Source: Pseudomonadota bacterium
GTDB lineage: Bacteria > Pseudomonadota > Gammaproteobacteria > Burkholderiales > Burkholderiaceae_D
Assembly (NCBI GenBank): GCA_023435945.1
Contig: JAEZLB010000041.1
Span: 1 to 11,652 of the forward strand
Direction: 5' to 3'
DNA length: 11,652 nucleotides
Shown: positions 7,245 to 11,652 of the stretch, piece after piece
How positions within the stretch are numbered: the first letter of the stretch is position 1
Layout: every line of letters starts with the position of its first letter
The notes under the pieces: model-generated
Seen by the model: the letters and a program-made list of their open reading frames with translations, nothing else
What the model was told of the DNA's origin: nothing
Databases searched by the model: none
Translations under genes and position numbers: made by a program

Positions 7245-8429
7245 TTACTTCGATGCACCCACTGGCAGGATGCGGTTGTCGATGAATTGCGCCCATACAT
7301 AGTCGTTTTCGTCGAGCGCGTCATGCTTGGTTGGGCTGAACGGCTTTACATAGGTCTTGATCAGACCTTCATAGCGATCAATCTTGTAAAAGCCTTCGCG
7401 GATAGCAGGGCCGGACGTTGAGCCAGCATTGCTGATCGCCAGGGCTGCCAGGTGCATGCCATCGTAAGCATTTGCCACACCCACAGCAGGCGTGATGTCA
7501 TCGGGTCCTTTAATGTCGGAGTACTTCGCCTTTAATGCCGCGATGACTTTCTCGCCGGTTGGGGACTGTTTGCCGAAGAAGCTGTAGGTCTGCACGAAGT
7601 GAACGTTCTTTGCGCTTGGGCCGGCCAGTTCGGTGAAGCGTCCACCGGCAGGACCCCAGTGCGACACGATAGGTACTTTCCAGCCCATGCGGTCCAGTGA
7701 TTTCACGACCTGTGCGGAAGGACCGACGTTACCCACCAGATAGAGGCTGTCAGCACCTGCGGCTTTCAGACGGCTCAGTTGGGGAATAACGTCTACATCA
7801 CTGGCTTCAAATTTCTCAATGCCGGCAGGTTTCAGGCCTTTTTCCGTCAGGGCCGCGACAATGCCTTTCTCATTCGATTCACCCCATGGGTTGTTGACCA
7901 GAATGAGACCGGCCTTGCTGGCTTTGTAGTTGCTCATCGCGTAGTTCACCATTGCCTTGTCGACGGTTTCATCAACGGCGGAAACGCGGAACATGTAGTT
8001 TTCAGCAGCACCGTTTTGTGTAATGCCGGTACCCGCTGCCCATGGTCCCATGTAAGGAACCTTGGCCTGATTAATGATAGGCACGGTTGCCATGGCAACG
8101 GGCGTATCGAGGCCGCCAAAGATCACGGCGACTTTGTCTTTAAAGAGTAATTCGCGTACTGCAACCACGCCTTTGGCAGGATTGCCTTCATCGTCACGGC
8201 GCAAAAGCTCCAGCTTGCGACCGCCGAGCAAACCGCCTTTCGCATTGATCTCTTCAATCGCGATAGTCAAGCCACGAGTAAGGGATTCACCCGCTTTGGC
8301 AGACTGGCCGGACAGTGCAGTCACCAGACCGATCTTGATCGGTTCGGCGGCAGAAACATTGGTCACAAAGGCTGCACCCATGGCAGCGATACTGGCAGCG
8401 ATAAAACTGCGGCGGCTAATACCATTCAT
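7245..8429 (-). CDS. Periplasmic substrate-binding protein of the Liv/HAAT ABC importer, Tat-type signal
   Basis: Type I periplasmic binding protein (Peripla_BP_6/LivK class) that captures the substrate for the LivH and fused LivMGF importer. The chosen start ends at 8429 and gives 394 residues: AGGGGA lies 7 nt upstream and the N-terminus is a signal peptide. An in-frame extension to 8477 lacks support. The signal has a twin-arginine pattern (SRRSFIAAS, Arg6-Arg7, hydrophobic core, cleavage near VSA-A at residue 27), which suggests folded export by Tat. The mature part starts EPIKIGLVTALSGQSAKAGES and contains the family's RDDEGNPAKGV and GGLDTPVAMATVPI segments. An interdomain VNNPWGESNEKG region and a C-terminal YDGMHLAALAI helix follow. 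The ligand cannot be read from sequence. The neighbouring amidase and deacetylase-like genes point to an amide or ureide over a plain branched-chain amino acid. First gene of the operon, behind a sigma-54-like promoter. Confidence 0.93.
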   Translation of the reverse strand: MNGISRRSFIAASIAAMGAAFVTNVSAAEPIKIGLVTALSGQSAKAGESLTRGLTIAIEEINAKGGLLGGRKLELLRRDDEGNPAKGVVAVRELLFKDKVAVIFGGLDTPVAMATVPIINQAKVPYMGPWAAGTGITQNGAAENYMFRVSAVDETVDKAMVNYAMSNYKASKAGLILVNNPWGESNEKGIVAALTEKGLKPAGIEKFEASDVDVIPQLSRLKAAGADSLYLVGNVGPSAQVVKSLDRMGWKVPIVSHWGPAGGRFTELAGPSAKNVHFVQTYSFFGKQSPTGEKVIAALKAKYSDIKGPDDITPAVGVANAYDGMHLAALAISNAGSTSGPAIREGFYKIDRYEGLIKTYVKPFSPTKHDALDENDYVWAQFIDNRILPVGASK

Positions 8430-8471
8430 ATTCGATCCCCTGTAAGTAAGTATCACAAGAAGCAGTTGCCT

Positions 8472-8487
8472 CGGCACAACTTATGCA
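8472..8487 (+). promoter_or_regulatory. Second, opposite sigma-54-like element for the catabolic operon
   Basis: On the plus strand 8472-8487 reads CGGCACAACTTATGCA: GG and GC again 10 bp apart, with a perfect GGCAC but a weaker -12 half (ATGCA). It shares the palindromic TGCA (8484-8487) with the leftward promoter, so the two could not be occupied together. A start near 8498 would give a leader of about 120 nt before the NTF2-like gene. It could instead be simply the second arm of an operator. Confidence 0.4.
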
Positions 8488-8499
8488 AGGGTTATGCCA
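8484..8499 (-). promoter_or_regulatory. Sigma-54 (-24/-12) promoter for the importer operon
   Basis: On the minus strand 8499-8484 reads TGGCATAACCCTTGCA. Against the consensus TGGCACG-N4-TTGCW it keeps the invariant GG and GC dinucleotides with the obligatory 10 bp between them, plus TTGCA. Only two positions differ (C to T and G to A). Transcription would start near 8473, giving a leader of about 44 nt to the binding-protein ATG. A promoter of this class needs an enhancer-binding activator; a candidate NtrC site lies about 120 bp upstream. Confidence 0.7.
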
Positions 8500-8520
8500 T
8501 CGCAACAAAATCGATCTGAT

Positions 8521-8532
8521 TTTGTCGACAAA
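8521..8532. promoter_or_regulatory. 12-bp perfect palindrome TTTGTCGACAAA, GntR/FCD-type operator candidate
   Basis: It contains TTGT-CG-ACAA, which resembles operators of FadR/VanR-class GntR regulators (TnGT...ACnA). The only regulator gene in sight is such a GntR protein, at the end of the divergent operon (11348). It lies downstream of the putative rightward start and upstream of the leftward -24 element, so a bound dimer could block the rightward transcript or hinder activation of the leftward one. Confidence 0.55.
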
Positions 8533-8586
8533 GAGGGCAATACATTCGCATCAAAGCGTGATGTGCCCATTTTGGAAACATGTGGC

Positions 8587-8601
8587 GCACCATCCAAGTG
8601 C
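8587..8601. promoter_or_regulatory. NtrC-type enhancer dyad GCAC-N7-GTGC
   Basis: GCACCATCCAAGTGC has the GCAC-N7-GTGC symmetry of NtrC sites, as in E. coli glnA, and keeps GCACCA on the left half. Its centre lies about 120 bp upstream of the start predicted for the leftward sigma-54 promoter, a usual enhancer distance. It sits within a 7-bp hairpin (8584-8590 with 8598-8604), so it could also fold in the leader RNA of the rightward operon. A much weaker related sequence lies at 8564-8580. Confidence 0.5.
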
Positions 8602-8619
8602 GCCGATAAGGGGATTACG

Positions 8620-9066
8620 ATGCAAGACGCACCAAAAGAGAACTCAACTTCACTCGTAACGCAACATTCCGATCCAGCAGCAATCGTTGCTGAATATTTA
8701 CGCATATTGATGATTCCCGATCCGGATGCAGCGCGTCGCTTCGTTTCACCAGAATTGCTCATTCGCTTCACCGGTGGCCGTGTGATGCGCGATCCATCCG
8801 AGTGCGCGCAATTTAATAGTGGTCGTTATGCATGGGTGAAGAAACGTGTGGAGAGCACCGAAGTTGTACGCGGTGCGACCTTCGAAGAAGCGATTGTGTA
8901 TAGCTACGGCACGCTGTATGGCGCATGGCCGGATGGCAGCGAGTTCGAAGGCAACCGTTATGTTGATCGTTATATCGTGCGCAATGGCCTGATTGTGCAG
9001 ATGGATGTCTGGAATGACAGTGCGGAATGGTTGTTAGCCAAAGCTGGCCTGGCATCACTGTTATAA
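8620..9066 (+). CDS. NTF2-like (SnoaL/ketosteroid-isomerase fold) small protein
   Basis: A 148-residue cytoplasmic protein. The start at 8620 has AAGGGGA about 5 nt upstream; the frame continues to 8494 without a ribosome-binding site and over the promoter elements, so the long form is rejected. The pattern fits an NTF2-like cone fold. An N-terminal helix pair (about 17-43, DPAAIVAEYLRILMIPDPDAARRF) is followed by alternating strands, with AIVYSYGTLYGAWPDGSEFEG (91-111) and NRYVDRYIVRNGLIVQMDVWND (112-133). This fold serves as small enzymes (isomerases, dehydratases, cyclases) or as accessory binding subunits, and no catalytic set could be assigned here. First gene of the catabolic operon, with the deacetylase-like gene 14 nt downstream. 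Fold assignment is fairly sure; function is unknown. Confidence 0.75.
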   Translation: MQDAPKENSTSLVTQHSDPAAIVAEYLRILMIPDPDAARRFVSPELLIRFTGGRVMRDPSECAQFNSGRYAWVKKRVESTEVVRGATFEEAIVYSYGTLYGAWPDGSEFEGNRYVDRYIVRNGLIVQMDVWNDSAEWLLAKAGLASLL

Positions 9067-9080
9067 AAGGGAGGGCTGGT

Positions 9081-9998
9081 ATGACGACCAATGCTTATAA
9101 ACCTTTGAAGAGCCATGGCCGGTTTGCTTATTCCTCCATCAAGAACCGGCCCGCTTATCGCTGGAAAAACGGTTCCGGACTCGCTGTTTATATAGGTTTC
9201 AACATCGAGCACTTTCATTTTGGCGAGGGCATGGGAGCGCGCCTGGGACCGGCTTGTCCTGAACCGGATGTTCTCAACTACGCATGGCGTGAATACGGCA
9301 ACCGTGTGGGTGCCTGGCGTTGTCTGGATCTGTTTGATGCATTGAAGCTGCCAACCGGCGTGCTGTTGAATACCGCGTTATATGACCACTGCCCGGAACT
9401 GATTCAGGCCTTTGTTGCACGCGGTGATGAGCTGGTGGGCCATGGGTATACCAATTCTGTGCAACAAGGAACGATGCCGGAAGAGCAGGAGCGTGACCTG
9501 TTAATGCATTGCAGAGAACGTATTTCCGCCGAGAGTGGGCAGTCACCGAAAGGCTGGCTGTCACCATGGATTTCGGAGAGTCGTGTTACGTCGGACTTGC
9601 TTGCAGAGACCGGTTATCAGTACACGCTTAACTGGTGCCACGATGATCAGCCGATCAAATTCGCAACACGTGATGGACATGGCTTGTGGTCGATTCCTTA
9701 TCCACAGGAAGTCAACGATATTCCGATGATCGTGGCGCGCCAGATGGATGGCAAAGATTTTGCTCAGATGATTATCGACAACTTCGATGAAATGCTGGAG
9801 CAGTCCCGTGAGCAGCCATTGGTCATGGGGATTGCACTCCATCCTTATCTGGTTGGCCAGCCTTATCGTTTGCGCCATCTGCGTCGTGCACTGACACATA
9901 TCGCAGGATACAGGGACCGCGATGAAATCTGGTTTGTCACGCCCGGTGAGATTGCCGGCTACATGGCATCCCTCGAAACCGGTAGGGGTGATCAGTGA
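9081..9998 (+). CDS. Polysaccharide-deacetylase-fold hydrolase, PuuE (allantoinase)-like
   Basis: A 305-residue cytoplasmic protein of the NodB/carbohydrate esterase 4 fold, closest in pattern to PuuE-type proteins that hydrolyse cyclic ureides such as allantoin. The start at 9081 has GGGAGG 6 nt upstream; the longer frame from 9027 would overlap the NTF2-like gene. Visible landmarks are a degenerate first motif (YIGFNIEHFHFGEG, 37-50, where metal-dependent enzymes have TFDDG) and ELVGHGYTNS (117-126) with His121 but no second metal His. Further on are GWLSPWISESR (158-168), CHDDQP (186-191) and GIALHPYLVGQPYRLRHLRRAL (250-271) with His254, matching the PuuE pattern. There is no signal peptide, consistent with a small-molecule and not a cell-wall substrate. 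It sits between NTF2-like and amidase genes, so it probably opens a ring or removes an amide or formyl group. The exact substrate is unknown. Confidence 0.85.
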   Translation: MTTNAYKPLKSHGRFAYSSIKNRPAYRWKNGSGLAVYIGFNIEHFHFGEGMGARLGPACPEPDVLNYAWREYGNRVGAWRCLDLFDALKLPTGVLLNTALYDHCPELIQAFVARGDELVGHGYTNSVQQGTMPEEQERDLLMHCRERISAESGQSPKGWLSPWISESRVTSDLLAETGYQYTLNWCHDDQPIKFATRDGHGLWSIPYPQEVNDIPMIVARQMDGKDFAQMIIDNFDEMLEQSREQPLVMGIALHPYLVGQPYRLRHLRRALTHIAGYRDRDEIWFVTPGEIAGYMASLETGRGDQ

Positions 9999-10097
9999 AG
10001 GGCTGTAAAAGCCTGTAATAAATTGCAGATAACTATAAAGCGCTGTAACTCAACACGCTGACACCGACCTTTTAACTTATTCCGCAAGAGCCGATCT
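9999..10097 (+). repeat. 99-bp spacer with three phased CTGTAA repeats
   Basis: An AT-rich gap before the amidase gene. CTGTAA occurs at 10003, 10013 and 10043, that is, at 10- and 30-bp spacing on one face of the helix. A small stem, GGCT (10001-10004) with AGCC (10010-10013), overlaps the first two. The repeats may be a regulator site or chance. No clear -35/-10 pair and no terminator were found. Confidence 0.3.
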
Positions 10098-11330
10098 ATG
10101 AAACAAGCAGTAGCAACTTTTCAAGCCAGCGACGATTTTCCGATTAACGATGACATCAATGCGTGGGTGCCACATGGCCGCTTCGTCATGCAGGGTGCTG
10201 GCTCAGGTCCATTAACTGGATTGACCTTCGCCGTGAAAGATCTTTTTGATGTGGCGGGTTATCCGACCGGTGCCGGCAATCCTACCTGGCTCGCGACACA
10301 TCCGGTGCCCACGGTGAGCAGCCCTATCGTCGATAGCCTGTTGCAGGCAGGTGCAACGCTGGTGGGTAAAACCATTTCCGACGAACTGGCCTACAGCATC
10401 AATGGCGACAACGTGCATTACGGTACGCCTATCAATGTTCGTGCAAGGGATCGTGTACCCGGTGGCTCTTCCAGCGGGTCCGTTGCTGCAGTCGCAGCGC
10501 GTAAATGCGATTTTGCGCTGGGTACCGATACCGGCGGCTCCACCCGTGTTCCCGCAAGTTACTGCGGCGTGTGGGGCCTTCGTACTACCCATGGTTTATT
10601 GCCCAGTTCCGCTATGGTTGCGTTGAACCCCAGCTTCGATACGTCCACCTGGTTTGCACACGATCCGGACACCTTCATGAAGGTCGCCAAAGTGCTGGTG
10701 CCAACCGGGCAGCCTGTCACCTTCTCCAAGGTCATGATGTTCGATGACGCGATGGCGCAGGCGGATGACTGCTTCCGCGAGAAAGCCGAGGCGGTGTTTG
10801 CGGCGCTGGCGGAGTCCATGGAATCCAGTCATGTGACGGCAACCCCTGGCGGCACAGCTGAAGAACTGGAGTTGTGGCGCCAGACCTACATCACTGCTTC
10901 TGCACGTGAAGCGTGGCTGGAGCATGGCGTATGGATAGAACAGCACCAACCAACCTTTGGTCCGGCGATTGCCGGCCGATTCAATGTCGCGCGCGATGTA
11001 GGGCCGGAAGCGGTTGCTGAAGCGATCAAACGCCGCGGCGAAATCATGGCAGGTGTGCGCAATATGGTGGGCAAGCATGGCGTTGCAGTGCTGCCATCTT
11101 CCGCCAGCGTTGCACCATTGCTTACCGCAACCGGTGCGGAAGTGGATGAACTTCGTAGCCGCACTTTCCGTATTACCTGCATCGCCGGCCTGTCCGGCTT
11201 GCCGCAGGTGAGTTTGCCTTTTGAGCGGGAAGACGGTTTGCCGTTTGGTATCTCCCTGCTGGGGCCGGCAGGCAGTGATGAAGCCCTGGTCGCACTGGCG
11301 GTTGAAGTGTGGCGCAAGTTGCAGGCGTAA
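10098..11330 (+). CDS. Amidase-signature family amidase
   Basis: A 410-residue cytoplasmic amidohydrolase that releases ammonia or an amine from a carboxamide. The Ser-cisSer-Lys triad is complete: Lys47 in TFAVKDLFD, Ser124 in PGGSSSGS, and nucleophile Ser148 in GTDTGGSTRVPASYCG. The stretch DELAYSINGDNVHYGTPIN (95-113) resembles the short AMI1-type (indoleacetamide hydrolase-like) branch, as does the roughly 400-residue length without the long C-terminal parts of AtzF or GatA. The specificity region (about 180-340) is divergent and gives no substrate clue. The ATG at 10098 has a poor ribosome-binding site, but no better in-frame start fits the N-terminus. It lies 99 bp after the deacetylase-like gene and 17 bp before the GntR gene, so it probably acts last in the pathway on a linear amide made by ring opening, which is inference. 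Confidence 0.93.
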   Translation: MKQAVATFQASDDFPINDDINAWVPHGRFVMQGAGSGPLTGLTFAVKDLFDVAGYPTGAGNPTWLATHPVPTVSSPIVDSLLQAGATLVGKTISDELAYSINGDNVHYGTPINVRARDRVPGGSSSGSVAAVAARKCDFALGTDTGGSTRVPASYCGVWGLRTTHGLLPSSAMVALNPSFDTSTWFAHDPDTFMKVAKVLVPTGQPVTFSKVMMFDDAMAQADDCFREKAEAVFAALAESMESSHVTATPGGTAEELELWRQTYITASAREAWLEHGVWIEQHQPTFGPAIAGRFNVARDVGPEAVAEAIKRRGEIMAGVRNMVGKHGVAVLPSSASVAPLLTATGAEVDELRSRTFRITCIAGLSGLPQVSLPFEREDGLPFGISLLGPAGSDEALVALAVEVWRKLQA

Positions 11331-11347
11331 GCGACGAGAATCCAGCG

Positions 11348-11652
11348 ATGAAAAAATCAGCTTCGCTTTCTTTGGATGGCAATGCATCAGCCGTTGCTAA
11401 AGGTGTGCTGGAAACCGGTGATGCCGGCGTACAGCGCATTTATCAGACGGTATTGCATAGTGTGATGAACCAGCGCCTGGCGCCGGGCACAAAATTGTCG
11501 GAAGCCGCGTTGTGTGATTTGTTCGGTGTTGGCCGCACGACGGTGCAGAAAGCCCTGCAGAAACTCGCTCATGAGCACATTGTTGAATTGCGACCGAATC
11601 GTGGCGCTATCGTGGCGATGCCGACGCCGGAAGACACACGCGAGCTCTTTGA
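11348..11652 (+). CDS. GntR-family regulator (probably FCD/FadR subfamily), 5' part only
   Basis: The first 101 residues of a DNA-binding regulator cut off by the window end. After a 27-residue leader comes a winged helix-turn-helix: VQRIYQTVLHSVMNQRLAPGTKLSEAALCDLFGVGRTTVQKALQKLAHEHIVELRPNRGAIVAMP. LSEAALCDLFGVGRTTVQKALQKL (50-73) is the GntR recognition unit, and PNRGAIVA (83-90) forms the wing. The following PTPEDTRELF is typical for the start of an FCD ligand-binding domain, which would lie outside. The ATG at 11348 is 17 nt after the amidase stop and has only a weak ribosome-binding site. It probably senses the pathway substrate and binds the palindrome at 8521-8532, which is inference. 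The N-terminal domain identity is secure. Confidence 0.9.
   Translation, partial: MKKSASLSLDGNASAVAKGVLETGDAGVQRIYQTVLHSVMNQRLAPGTKLSEAALCDLFGVGRTTVQKALQKLAHEHIVELRPNRGAIVAMPTPEDTRELF

Noticed and set aside
8494..8619. N-terminal extension of the NTF2-like protein back to 8494
   Set aside because: It would start inside the sigma-54-like promoter, has no Shine-Dalgarno, and the ATG at 8620 has a good one.
10596..11387. 263-codon minus-strand open frame opposite the amidase gene
   Set aside because: A mirror of a well-conserved amidase; no ribosome-binding site or motif.

Overview
The window looks like chromosomal DNA of a Burkholderiales betaproteobacterium with moderate GC content. An Oxalobacteraceae-type genome is my guess. 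It rests on protein character (PCuAC and DUF2946 copper proteins, a fused Liv permease/ATPase, an FCD-type GntR regulator) and no organism was identified by comparison. Three blocks can be read.

Block 1 (1-3125) holds housekeeping and stress genes. The C-terminal three quarters of a haem catalase runs rightward and ends at a good terminator (about 1149-1184). Its reading frame is closed by an in-frame TAA at 13-15, exactly where the conserved protein should continue upstream, so the gene may be broken. Facing it on the minus strand are a periplasmic PCuAC copper chaperone, a small DUF2946 protein with a CPFC motif, and GTP cyclohydrolase II (ribA). The stretch 3126-3599 has no convincing gene but several dyads.

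Block 2 (3600-8429, minus strand) is a branched-chain-amino-acid/amide-type (Liv/HAAT) ABC importer. It consists of a Tat-type substrate-binding protein, an intercistronic hairpin, a LivH permease, and one 856-residue polypeptide fusing LivM, LivG and LivF. It ends at a strong intrinsic terminator (3600-3634).

Block 3 (8620-11652, plus strand, divergent from block 2) is a small catabolic gene set: an NTF2-like protein, a PuuE-like polysaccharide-deacetylase-fold protein, an amidase-signature hydrolase with its Lys-Ser-Ser triad, and the start of a GntR/FCD regulator that runs off the window. The importer and these hydrolases probably bring in and open an amide, ureide or cyclic-amide nitrogen source. 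The substrate cannot be named from sequence alone.

The 190-bp divergent control region is the most striking part. A very good sigma-54 (-24/-12) match points at the importer operon (8499-8484, minus strand). A near-copy on the other strand (8472-8487) points at the catabolic operon and shares the same TGCA. A GCAC-N7-GTGC dyad typical of NtrC lies about 120 bp upstream of the importer start, and a 12-bp TTTGTCGACAAA palindrome suited to a GntR/FCD regulator sits between them. This suggests a nitrogen-limitation switch combined with substrate-specific control of a transport-plus-hydrolysis system that I cannot match to a described one.
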